DNA of 64,000 nt, taken from positions 1 through 64,000 of the forward strand of contig JAFGTP010000036.1 of assembly GCA_016934035.1 (NCBI GenBank), written 5' to 3'. The notes beneath the pieces were generated by a model, which ran no database searches, had not been told where the DNA came from, and worked only from the letters and a program-made list of their open reading frames with translations. A program made the translations under genes and the position numbers. The stretch is from Fidelibacterota bacterium (lineage in GTDB: Bacteria; Fidelibacterota; UBA2242; JAFGTP01). Shown here one piece after another: positions 44,296 through 52,734 of the stretch; the first letter of the stretch is position 1, and each line of letters begins with the position of its first letter.

Positions 44296-44879
44296 TATAG
44301 AAATAAAATTTTCAGGTTTGAATAGGTTTTGCTTTTTATAGATTGAATATTTTTCAATATCAAAGATTCCAGGTCGTCAGAAGAATCGATTATATGCCAA
44401 CGTTTCAAGGTGTCGTCATTATCAATTTTTTCAAGGGTCATACAATTCTCTTTTTTATCAAAAATTATATTGATATAAGGTGAATAGGTCAGAATTCCGG
44501 GATCAAATCGGTTTAAATTTATTTCATCATTGCCCACAGTGATGTTTAACATACCGGAGATATCTTCTAAATTAAAATCAGGCAGATAAAGAGTTAGTAC
44601 ATTGTTCTGACAATTGATGTAAAAATGGTCAAAATCAGTATTTTCCGAGATCAGTTTTTCGAACAGTTTCATTTCACTTTCACGAATAAAACTATTACTT
44701 TTTTTTCGAAGAAAAACCTGTCCTTTTGGATTTTCATAGATTTCAAAGGATTTAGGAATTCTTTCAACGAGGTTTGTCAAATTCTCCTTGGAAAAATAAA
44801 ACCTGAAATTTCCTTTTTTAGTGATACGTTTATGCAAGTGATAAAGTTGTCCAAATCGGTTAGTGTATTGTACTGTCAT
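44295..44879 (-). CDS. conserved protein of unknown function
   Basis: The product is 194 aa, with no signal peptide or membrane segment. The N-terminal motif (RFGQLYHLHKRITKKGNFRF, then YENPKGQVFLRK) resembles a widespread uncharacterised family I recall from other bacteria and archaea. The function is not known to me. A start at 44942 would begin inside the terminator of the upstream gene, so the ATG at 44879 is chosen, although no clear ribosome binding site precedes it. Confidence 0.72.
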   Translation of the reverse strand: MTVQYTNRFGQLYHLHKRITKKGNFRFYFSKENLTNLVERIPKSFEIYENPKGQVFLRKKSNSFIRESEMKLFEKLISENTDFDHFYINCQNNVLTLYLPDFNLEDISGMLNITVGNDEINLNRFDPGILTYSPYINIIFDKKENCMTLEKIDNDDTLKRWHIIDSSDDLESLILKNIQSIKSKTYSNLKILFL

Positions 44880-44907
44880 GCAATAAGATACATTATTTGA
44901 AAATTTA

Positions 44908-44946
44908 AAAAAAGAAATAAAAATAGGTGGTTGGCCGGCCACCTAT
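44908..44946 (-). terminator. rho-independent terminator of the lytic transglycosylase gene
   Basis: On the minus strand, ATAGGTGG and CCACCTAT (44923-44946) form a perfect 8-bp stem with an 8-base GC-rich loop (CCGGCCAA), followed by a T-rich tract to 44908. It lies about 15 bases after the transglycosylase stop and separates it from the four-gene unit below. Confidence 0.85.
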
Positions 44947-44960
44947 AGATAGTATAAATT

Positions 44961-46136
44961 TTAGAGGGCTCTTTTGTAAATTTCTCTTCGTTCTGTCACT
45001 TTTTTTAGATAATTTTTTGTTTCTTCGTATGGCAGATCTTTTAATAATTTATCATTTAACCAATCAAAGTCCCGGGCATTAATAATATTGGCTGCTTTAT
45101 TAATGTTCGTTGTTCCATTGATGGCACGGGCTACATTCCCGGCGCCTGTATTGTAAGCGCAGATAGCACATACATCATTCTTTTCATCGCTGTTTACCGC
45201 CTTTAGATAGGAAAATTTTAACAGGGCGATATAGCCGCATCCCAATTCAATGTTATTGCTGGGCTCAAAAAGATAGTTGGACCTCAAAAGACGGTCTTTT
45301 TTATAAACATACAAATAGGCGTCTCGTGCTCCTGATTTTGGTACCAATTGCATTAAACCGTAAGCAGGTACATGGGACCTGGCCTTGGGATTGAAATATG
45401 ATTCTGTATGAATAATGGCGCAAACAAGAGCCGGGTCCAGTTTGAAGCGTTCTGATTGTTTAAGTATCTCATCTTTGTAGGTATCCAGTCGAACTCTCAA
45501 ATGGTCCGGAACCAGTTTCATTTGAATAGTGTATTTATATTTGATCTCGCCATTGCCACCTTTAATTTTTTCTTCATTGATCTTGCCTTCTTTTACCAAA
45601 TCTTCAATTATGGCTTTGGTCTGTTTTTTTGAAATTGGATTGCCTTGAGTATCTTTTAGCTGTTTTTCAAGGATTGGGTTTCCTTTTTCGTCTTCCTCCT
45701 TAATAAGTTTTGACAGTTGCTGCTCTAATTTTTTAACAGCACCATCAGAGTTTTTATTCTTTTCATCCTGCAGTACTTCAATTTTTACTTCACCTTTTTC
45801 AAAATCGATGCTGCCGCGACTTTTAAAATCTTCATCATAATCAACGAATTCTTTATTGGTTGAAATTTTGGTGTCATTCCATTGTTCCCGAATTTTATCT
45901 TCCATCTCTTTGAGGCGTTGGGCCTCTGCCCTTTCAAGGGCTTCATATTCTGCAGAAATTTGCTTTTCATACTGCAGGTATTCCTGTTGTATTTCTTCCT
46001 GCTGTTTTAAAAAATCTTCCTGCATTTGACGCATTTTTTCCTGCTCTTCCTGAATTATCTGTTCTGTAGTCTTTTGCTGAGAAACAGCCAGGCCCATGAA
46101 GAGCGCTAATATGACCAATAATATTTTTTTTGTCAT
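44961..46136 (-). CDS. MltC-like lytic transglycosylase
   Basis: The product is 391 aa. It has a signal peptide (about 1-18, no lipobox cysteine), a long Glu/Gln-rich coiled coil (about 22-90), a DUF3393/MltC-like N domain (about 110-215) and an SLT catalytic domain (about 225-385). The catalytic Glu is in CAIIHTESYFNPKARS, with GLMQLVP and AICAYNTGAGNVARAI downstream. It cleaves peptidoglycan in the periplasm. The divergent 145-bp gap to the CotH gene should hold both promoters. Confidence 0.93.
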   Translation of the reverse strand: MTKKILLVILALFMGLAVSQQKTTEQIIQEEQEKMRQMQEDFLKQQEEIQQEYLQYEKQISAEYEALERAEAQRLKEMEDKIREQWNDTKISTNKEFVDYDEDFKSRGSIDFEKGEVKIEVLQDEKNKNSDGAVKKLEQQLSKLIKEEDEKGNPILEKQLKDTQGNPISKKQTKAIIEDLVKEGKINEEKIKGGNGEIKYKYTIQMKLVPDHLRVRLDTYKDEILKQSERFKLDPALVCAIIHTESYFNPKARSHVPAYGLMQLVPKSGARDAYLYVYKKDRLLRSNYLFEPSNNIELGCGYIALLKFSYLKAVNSDEKNDVCAICAYNTGAGNVARAINGTTNINKAANIINARDFDWLNDKLLKDLPYEETKNYLKKVTERREIYKRAL

Positions 46137-46281
46137 TTTTTCACCTTTTTATTGTTAAGGTAACCAATCACTATATCATAATGTGTGAAATAAATTACAG
46201 AATTGGAAATTTCTTTGGATTTTTTCCCATTTATATAGAATATTATAACCGAATTTTTTATTTACAAAGGAATATTTTACA

Positions 46282-47928
46282 ATGATAAATCGTATTTTAA
46301 TTATTTTCCTCATTTTTTTTGCCAACCTAATGGCTACCGCCTTTGAGTCATCAAACCTTCCCATTATCCTTATCAACACCAACGGCAGAGAAATTCCTGA
46401 TGAAGAAAAAATTTCTGCAGAAATGAAAATTATTTGGAATGAGGACGGTTCAAGAAACTTTATTGCAGCAACCACTCATCACTATATCGGTAAAATAGGA
46501 ATCGAAATCAGAGGTTCCTCATCAGTATATTTTTTTCCTAAAAAACAATATGCCCTTGAGACCCGTGATGAACAGGAAAATAATCTTAATGTCTCGTTAT
46601 TGGGTTTGCCGAAAGAAAATGATTGGATATTGCATGCACCTTACAGTGATAAAACTTTTATGCGTAATGTTTTAACCTACACAATAACCCGGAAAATGGG
46701 TTGGTACGCAAGTCGGTGTAAGTTTTGTGAACTCATCCTGAATAATCAATATATGGGAATTTATATTTTGATGGAAAAAATAAAGCGTGATGATAATCGG
46801 GTTGATATCAATAAATTGAATTCCGACGAAATATCCGGAGATGACCTGACAGGCGGTTATATTATTAAAATTGACAAATTCAGTGGGGAAAACGTAGAAG
46901 GATGGCAATCAAAATTCACAGCAGCTCCTTTTAATAATAAACCTGTTTATTACCAATTTCACGATCCGAAATATAATGAACTTGCCGATGAACAAATCAA
47001 CTATATCAAAGGCAAAATTGACTATTTTGAAACCATTATGAGCATAAATAATTACAATGAACATTTTGATAAATTGATCAATTCAGATTCTTTTGTCGAC
47101 TATTTTCTGATAAATGAATGGACGAAAAATGTGGATGGGTACCGACTGAGTACTTTTCTCTATAAGGATAAAGATAGTAATGATCCTCGTTTTTATGCCG
47201 GCCCTATTTGGGATTACAACCTTGCTTTTGGAAATGCTAACTACTATGAAGGTGAAAAAATTCAGGATTGGATGCTGGATATTTACCTGAATAATTATGC
47301 TTTTCAGGATGATTCGTTTCACCCGCCTTTTTGGTGGCATAAACTCTGGTATGATGAAAATTTACACAATCAGGCGGTAAATCGCTGGTTTGACTTAAGA
47401 AGGACTATTTTTTCTGAAACGTCGATTTTCAGCATGATCGACTCCATGGCCACTTTACTGGATGAATCACAACAAAGAAATTATGAAAGGTGGCCCAATG
47501 TTCTTGGAGAGTGGATCTGGCCTAATCCGGAAGGTTACCAAAATCGAAAAACTTTTCTCTCAGAAGTTAACTACCTAAAAAGTTGGATCAATGGGCGTTT
47601 GAATTGGATAGATGCCAATATTGATTTTTATAATGTTGCAATTGACAATGAAGAAAAATTTATTGAAAAATACTATCTCATCGAAAATTATCCGAACCCC
47701 TTTAATGCCCAAACGGTTATAAAAGTTCAAATTCCTGTAAATCAGCACGTTAATTTAAAAATATTGAATATTAAGGGTAATATCATCTGCACTGTTTTTA
47801 AAGGAAATCTGATGAAAGGAATCCATTATTTTAGATTTGATGGATCAGACCTGGCATCAGGCCTATATTTTTATCAATTACAGACAACTGCAAAATGCCT
47901 CAGCGGGAAAGCGGTTTTGATGAAATAA
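46282..47928 (+). CDS. secreted CotH-kinase family protein with type IX sorting tail
   Basis: The product is 548 aa. It has a signal peptide (about 1-18) and a CotH-like atypical kinase domain (about 60-400: GIEIRGSSS, WILHAPYSDKTFMRN, MGIYILMEKIKRD, GGYIIKIDK, GPIWDYNLAFGN with the metal-binding Asp). A C-terminal type IX sorting domain of about 80 residues follows, starting ENYPNPFNAQT and ending SGKAVLMK. CotH proteins phosphorylate other secreted proteins. The tail implies export through the outer membrane and attachment or release at the surface. Confidence 0.92.
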   Translation: MINRILIIFLIFFANLMATAFESSNLPIILINTNGREIPDEEKISAEMKIIWNEDGSRNFIAATTHHYIGKIGIEIRGSSSVYFFPKKQYALETRDEQENNLNVSLLGLPKENDWILHAPYSDKTFMRNVLTYTITRKMGWYASRCKFCELILNNQYMGIYILMEKIKRDDNRVDINKLNSDEISGDDLTGGYIIKIDKFSGENVEGWQSKFTAAPFNNKPVYYQFHDPKYNELADEQINYIKGKIDYFETIMSINNYNEHFDKLINSDSFVDYFLINEWTKNVDGYRLSTFLYKDKDSNDPRFYAGPIWDYNLAFGNANYYEGEKIQDWMLDIYLNNYAFQDDSFHPPFWWHKLWYDENLHNQAVNRWFDLRRTIFSETSIFSMIDSMATLLDESQQRNYERWPNVLGEWIWPNPEGYQNRKTFLSEVNYLKSWINGRLNWIDANIDFYNVAIDNEEKFIEKYYLIENYPNPFNAQTVIKVQIPVNQHVNLKILNIKGNIICTVFKGNLMKGIHYFRFDGSDLASGLYFYQLQTTAKCLSGKAVLMK

Positions 47929-47950
47929 TGACATCGTGCTTTTTCCACCA

Positions 47951-48112
47951 TTATACAATTTTTTCTGCCTTACATAAAAGAGCTTCAGTTTTTGCAACCC
48001 TCAGGCATTTTTTACAAATATACCTGGGTTCCTTAACTTCCTGAAATAACTCTTCTTTAATTTTTTTGAAATCCTTTTCGCTGGATTTACAGATTTTTTT
48101 TATTTTACTCAC
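47951..48112 (-). CDS. 53-aa cysteine-rich, probably zinc-binding protein
   Basis: The GTG at 48112 overlaps the nitroreductase stop (GTGA) and has GGAGAG five bases upstream, so translation is coupled. The product is basic and has four cysteines (C8, C33, C36, C47), two in a CKKC pair within YICKKCLRVA, and ends LCKAEKI. I recall similar short proteins with this CxxCxRVA...LCKPEK pattern in other bacteria. Zinc binding and function are inference. It ends 22 bases from the convergent CotH gene. Confidence 0.75.
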   Translation of the reverse strand: MSKIKKICKSSEKDFKKIKEELFQEVKEPRYICKKCLRVAKTEALLCKAEKIV

Positions 48113-48675
48113 AGGCTCTCCGGAAAATTTTCAAGATAAGCAAATTCACCAAAAGTTTTTCGATCAGGTCGGCTGGTTTCAAATTCAATCTGTTGATCAC
48201 TTAAATTTTCATTGAATTCAAGGGCTTTTTTTCCCATGATCAGCAAGGTTATCAGCACATAATCCGGTGGAATGTTTAATAATTCCATGGCTTTTTCCTT
48301 GTCATATCCTGCGATCGGATGAGCGATGAGTCCCAGGTCCGTTGCTCGGAGCATCATATGATTGGTGGCAAACCCGGTATCAAACAGGTAATAGTCACGA
48401 TCTCCCAACATACAATCATCCTCTTTTTTGCTGAAAACGGCAACTATCATCGAGGCCTTATGGGCCCATTTGTTTCCTCTTGGCAGTACTTCAAACAATT
48501 TTTGAAGTCGCTTTTCTTCTCTTACGAAAACGAAACGCCAGGGTTGTTTGTTAAAGCATGAGGGTGCCAGACTGGCAGCTTCTGCCAATTGGCGGATCAT
48601 TTCATCACTGATATTTATTTTATCCAGTGAGCGGGTGGCTCTTCTTGATTTAAGTACATCGATGAATTCCATCAT
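48109..48675 (-). CDS. nitroreductase-family flavoprotein
   Basis: The product is 188 aa. The N-terminal FMN-binding motif is present (FIDVLKSRRATRSLD, then LAPSCFNKQPWRFVFVRE), as are GLIAHPIAGYDKEKAMELL and the C-terminal DRKTFGEF. Such enzymes reduce nitro compounds, quinones or enones with NAD(P)H; the substrate cannot be told. The start overlaps the aldo/keto reductase stop (TAATG), so the two redox genes are co-translated. Confidence 0.92.
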   Translation of the reverse strand: MMEFIDVLKSRRATRSLDKINISDEMIRQLAEAASLAPSCFNKQPWRFVFVREEKRLQKLFEVLPRGNKWAHKASMIVAVFSKKEDDCMLGDRDYYLFDTGFATNHMMLRATDLGLIAHPIAGYDKEKAMELLNIPPDYVLITLLIMGKKALEFNENLSDQQIEFETSRPDRKTFGEFAYLENFPESL

Positions 48676-49667
48676 TAATCCTTTAATATTTTTTCGATTT
48701 GTTCTTCTTCTTCCAATGAAAGGATATGATTTTTTAACATATCAACATTCTGTTCGATTTGTTCACTACTGCTTGCGCCAATCAGAACAGAGTCTACAAC
48801 CGGATTTTTCAGTACCCACGCCAGGGCCAGCTGGGCCAGGCTCTGTCCGCGCATTTGAGCAATTCTGTTAAGTTGTTCTGCTTTTTGCAACAAATTGTTG
48901 GTGATCTGTTCTTTCTGTAGGAACCCGGTTGTCTTTTCTGCTCGGGATCCTTGAGGAATACCTTTGAAATATTTGTCTGTCAATATTCCCTGGGCCAGTG
49001 GCGAAAAAGCAATGCAACCTACATCGTTCTTTTGAAGGACTTTTTCGGTTCCTTCTTCGAGTACTCGTGCAAACATAGAGTATTTGTGCTGATGGATCAG
49101 GAGTGGTGTTCCAAGGTCGTTGAGAATTTTTATAGATTCTTTTGTGGCCTCAGCACCATAATTAGAAATTCCGGCATAAAGTGCTTTTCCGCTGCGAACA
49201 ATCTGGTCAAGGGCCATCATGGTTTCCTCAATAGGAGTGTTTGGATCATGGCGATGAGAATAAAAGATATCGACATAATCCAACCCCATTCGCTTAAGAC
49301 TCTGGTCAAGGCTGGAAATCAAATATTTGCGACTACTTCCATCTCCATAAGGTCCGTCCCACATCAGATATCCTGCTTTTGTGGATATTACCATTTCATC
49401 CCGATAGGCTTGTAAATGCTCCTTGAGGATTTTTCCAAAAGTCGACTCGGCTGAGCCGGGTATAGGACCATAGTTGTTTGCCAGATCAAAATGGGTGATT
49501 CCCAAATCAAATGCTTTGAATACCATTAATTTAGCATTTTCAAAAGTGTCAACACTTCCGAAGTTGTGCCATAAACCCAGAGAGACTGCAGGCAGTTTCA
49601 ATCCACTCTTTCCGATGTTGTTGTAGATCATATTTTTATATCGGCGATCACTTGCTTTGTAAATCAT
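48675..49667 (-). CDS. yghZ: aldo/keto reductase, YghZ-like
   Basis: The product is 330 aa, a TIM-barrel NADPH reductase. The start region (GKSGLKLPAVSLGLWHNFGS, then ITHFDLANNYGPIPGSAE) closely resembles YghZ (L-glyceraldehyde 3-phosphate reductase). The tetrad Asp and Tyr are in FDLANNYG, Lys in ISTKAGY and His in YSHRHDPNTP. The ATG at 49667 has CAGGAG eight bases upstream. Confidence 0.9.
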   Translation of the reverse strand: MIYKASDRRYKNMIYNNIGKSGLKLPAVSLGLWHNFGSVDTFENAKLMVFKAFDLGITHFDLANNYGPIPGSAESTFGKILKEHLQAYRDEMVISTKAGYLMWDGPYGDGSSRKYLISSLDQSLKRMGLDYVDIFYSHRHDPNTPIEETMMALDQIVRSGKALYAGISNYGAEATKESIKILNDLGTPLLIHQHKYSMFARVLEEGTEKVLQKNDVGCIAFSPLAQGILTDKYFKGIPQGSRAEKTTGFLQKEQITNNLLQKAEQLNRIAQMRGQSLAQLALAWVLKNPVVDSVLIGASSSEQIEQNVDMLKNHILSLEEEEQIEKILKD

Positions 49668-49708
49668 AATTTTCTCCTGACTAATTTGAACAAATTAATA
49701 AGTATAAG

Positions 49709-51100
49709 TTACATATTGTCGATAATATTTTGTTTTAATTTTTCAAGGGTTTGAGATGATTTGACAGGATAAATTGCCGGATTTTTCAGTTTTTTATATT
49801 TAGATGGCAATTGATTCATCTGATGCCGATGATAAATCTGAATATCCATTAAATTCGTTTCAAAATTGATTGTTTTCCCTTTTTTCATAACCGGATACAG
49901 CAACTGGTATGATGTTTTGTGCTTGTCAAACAGATTACTGGATAATTCAAGATGATTGTTTCTCTCCTTAGCCAGACAGAGAATGTCACCTAAAAATCTT
50001 TCCTCGGAATCGAAATATCGGATGATATTTTTAAACCCCGGATTGGTTTGTTTTTCCTTTGAATCAGATATTTTGATTACCGGGATATTTTCATTTTTAT
50101 CGCTGATTTCTGCCAGTTTATATACTCCAGCCAGAGATGAGTCAGGATGGGCAGTTATCAGTTTCGTACCGACACCAAAAGCATCGATGGGACATTTTTT
50201 TTCAAGCAAATCTGCAATGACCTGCTCATCGAGCTCGTTTGAAATGAAAATTTTACATTCCTGTAAATTATTGTCATCCAGTATTTTTCTGGCATTTTTA
50301 CTGAGAATTTCCATATTTCCGCTATCCAGTCGTATGCCAAAATTAGTATTACCTTTGGACTGAAGTTTTTTAAATGTCGGAATTGCTTTGGGAAGTCCAC
50401 TTTGCAGTGTATCATAAGTGTCTACCAGTAAAATGCAATTTTGAGGGTAGATTTCTGCATATTTTTCAAAAGCTTCGTCTTCAGATCGAAAACTCATAAC
50501 CCAACTATGGGCCATGGTACCACTGACTGGAATATGATATAGGCTGCCGGCCAAGGTGTTGGATGTGGCAACACATCCTCCAATTATGGAGGCCCGGGTA
50601 CCCGAGAGAGAACCATCAATACCCTGCGCTCTACGCAGCCCAAATTCTAGTACGCCTCTCCCCTTTGCTGCTTCAATAATTCTGGAGGTTTTTGTTGCAA
50701 TCAGACTTTGAAAATTCAAAACATTCAGTACAATAGTCTCGATTAACTGGGCCTGTATAATATTACCTTTTACGATGATAGCAGGTTCATTGGGAAAAAA
50801 GATATCTCCTTCTTTTATTGAAAAAACATCGCAGTCAAAATGCAAATTTGCCAGAAAATCCAGAAATTCATCGCCAAATATTCCCTGGTTCTTCAAATAT
50901 TCAATTGATTTTTCACTAAACTGAAATTTTTCAAGCAGTTGCAGCAAAGGCGCCAAACCGGCAAAAACCATGTATCCACCCTGAAAGGGATTTTTGCGGA
51001 CAAAATAATCAAAAACCACTTCTTTATCGGGACAATTATAAAAATACCCCTGGGCCATTGTCAATTCATAAAAATCTGTCAGTAATTCTAGGTTTTTCAT
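49709..51100 (-). CDS. pncB: nicotinate phosphoribosyltransferase
   Basis: The product is 463 aa. It makes nicotinate mononucleotide from nicotinate and PRPP in the Preiss-Handler salvage route. Family motifs are LLTDFYELTMAQGYFY at the start, EFGLRRAQGIDGSLSGTRAS, SGTMAHSWVMSF (with the His that is phosphorylated in this family) and NFGIRLDSGN. The frame extends to a GTG at 51112, but the ATG at 51100 gives the usual N-terminus. It directly follows pncA. Confidence 0.95.
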   Translation of the reverse strand: MKNLELLTDFYELTMAQGYFYNCPDKEVVFDYFVRKNPFQGGYMVFAGLAPLLQLLEKFQFSEKSIEYLKNQGIFGDEFLDFLANLHFDCDVFSIKEGDIFFPNEPAIIVKGNIIQAQLIETIVLNVLNFQSLIATKTSRIIEAAKGRGVLEFGLRRAQGIDGSLSGTRASIIGGCVATSNTLAGSLYHIPVSGTMAHSWVMSFRSEDEAFEKYAEIYPQNCILLVDTYDTLQSGLPKAIPTFKKLQSKGNTNFGIRLDSGNMEILSKNARKILDDNNLQECKIFISNELDEQVIADLLEKKCPIDAFGVGTKLITAHPDSSLAGVYKLAEISDKNENIPVIKISDSKEKQTNPGFKNIIRYFDSEERFLGDILCLAKERNNHLELSSNLFDKHKTSYQLLYPVMKKGKTINFETNLMDIQIYHRHQMNQLPSKYKKLKNPAIYPVKSSQTLEKLKQNIIDNM

Positions 51101-51112
51101 AGAGATAAACAC

Positions 51113-51739
51113 CTAAATATTTCTGGAGTTTATAAAAATCACTCCGTTGTTTTTCAAAATTATATTGTTTCGTTCGATATTTCCCAAAGGCAGGTCCACC
51201 CCGGCAACTGCATCTTCAATGACAAAGGTTTTAAATCCAAAGTGAATGGCATCCAGCGCTGAATAAAAAACACAAACATCAGAGGCAATTCCGCAAAGAT
51301 AAACCGTTGTAATTCCATGCTCCCGAAGATAACCGGTTAAACCGGTTGGGGTGGTTTTATCATTTTCCAAAAAAGTTGAATAGGAATCCAGTTCCGGATT
51401 GCTGCCTTTGCGCAGAATTATATTGAGGGGGTTCTGGTCCAGAGCATCATGAAATTGTGCACCATAAGTGCCCTGAACACAGTGGTCAGGCCACAGTACA
51501 TTTATGCCACTGCTGCTTTTTACGATATCAAAGGCTTTATGTCCGGCATTGTTGGAGGCAAAGGAGCGATGGTTTTGGGGATGCCAGTCCTGGGTCGCAA
51601 TAATTTTATCAAATTTTTTTGTTGAAAGGATTTTATTGATCACCGGGACAATGATATCTCCGCGTTCAACAGCCAGGCTTCCGCCCGGACAAAAATCTTT
51701 CTGAACATCGGTGATTATCAAACATTTTTTAGTGTTCAT
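51113..51739 (-). CDS. pncA: nicotinamidase
   Basis: The product is 208 aa, an isochorismatase-fold hydrolase that turns nicotinamide into nicotinate for pncB. The catalytic triad is visible: Asp in ITDVQKDFCPGGSL, Lys in LRKGSNPELDSYS and Cys in LCGIASDVCVFY, with metal ligands in QDWHPQNHRSF. It abuts pncB, so the pair forms a compact NAD salvage operon. A 133-bp divergent gap separates it from the next plus-strand gene. Confidence 0.95.
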   Translation of the reverse strand: MNTKKCLIITDVQKDFCPGGSLAVERGDIIVPVINKILSTKKFDKIIATQDWHPQNHRSFASNNAGHKAFDIVKSSSGINVLWPDHCVQGTYGAQFHDALDQNPLNIILRKGSNPELDSYSTFLENDKTTPTGLTGYLREHGITTVYLCGIASDVCVFYSALDAIHFGFKTFVIEDAVAGVDLPLGNIERNNIILKNNGVIFINSRNI

Positions 51740-51872
51740 TTTATCCTCAATATAAATTTTGTTTAAATCTATTAATAAGAGATGAAAAAATAAACATCAT
51801 TTAAAATTGGTACTGAAATTGAAAAATAAAAGAACTCGATAGTTATCTTAAATTGAAATTTTTGAGGAACAA

Positions 51873-52631
51873 ATGCGAAAGAAAAACATGTTGTTGCTGG
51901 CCGCCCTTTTAGCAGGTTTACTGCTAAACTCCTGTACAAAATTTAAAAATAGCCTAGAAAACAAACACAAATCATGCTACAGGCTGGTCCATCAAAAATC
52001 TACCAATGGATCAGAAAAAAAAGATAACGGGGTCAATATGGACCTTCAGTACCCGGTATTTGATCTCTGGTCCGATGCGGCAGTCAAAATAAACAACACC
52101 ATCACTGCCAATATTTTTTCCAAAGCCGGGCTGGAAACGATTCAGGACACATTATCCTATAACGGCTACCTGCAGGCAATTCGGCAGAAATATCAAAAAT
52201 TGAAACAGGATTTTCCCGACGCCGTCTCCATCTCATTTAAACAAAAGACCCGGTGCAAAATAACTACTTTCACAGAATCTGTGGTTTCGGTTTATATTAG
52301 TAACTATGTCTTTAGTGGCGGGGCTCACGGAATGGAATACCGGGAATATCTGAATTTTGACCCAAATTCCGGCGAACAGATTGATATCATCAATAGTATT
52401 GAGGACAAAAAAATTTTTGTTTACCTGGCAGAAACAAAATTAAGAGAAAAATTAAATATGCAAACCTATGACAATTGGTCGGAACACACATTTCTTCAGG
52501 AATTTAAATTGCCTAAAAATATCGGGATGACCGATACCAGTTATAAATTGATTTACAATCAGTATGAGCTGATGGCCTATTCCGAAGGCCCCACAGAAAT
52601 AGAAATCAATTTCAAGGAATTAAAATATTAA
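51873..52631 (+). CDS. DUF3298/DUF4163-type lipoprotein
   Basis: The product is 252 aa with a lipoprotein signal (GLLLNSC, Cys at about 21). It has the pattern of the DUF4163 plus DUF3298 pair: a first half around YPVFDLWSDAAVKINNTI, then FSGGAHGMEYREYLNFDPNSG and a final beta-rich part ending MAYSEGPTEIEI. The family includes anti-sigma-like and RsiV-type extracellular domains, but here no membrane anchor or sigma factor is attached. Role unknown. Confidence 0.82.
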   Translation: MRKKNMLLLAALLAGLLLNSCTKFKNSLENKHKSCYRLVHQKSTNGSEKKDNGVNMDLQYPVFDLWSDAAVKINNTITANIFSKAGLETIQDTLSYNGYLQAIRQKYQKLKQDFPDAVSISFKQKTRCKITTFTESVVSVYISNYVFSGGAHGMEYREYLNFDPNSGEQIDIINSIEDKKIFVYLAETKLREKLNMQTYDNWSEHTFLQEFKLPKNIGMTDTSYKLIYNQYELMAYSEGPTEIEINFKELKY

Positions 52632-52734
52632 TAAGAACTTAAGAAAATTTAACAGAGAAGTGGTTAATTAAAAGATTTCTTTTTATTTTCTACCTGTATT
52701 TTATCATTTTAATATCTGAAAGATAGGTGGAATT

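Noticed and set aside
44880..44942. Longer start for the unknown minus-strand gene
   Set aside because: The extension would be encoded by the terminator hairpin of the upstream transglycosylase gene.
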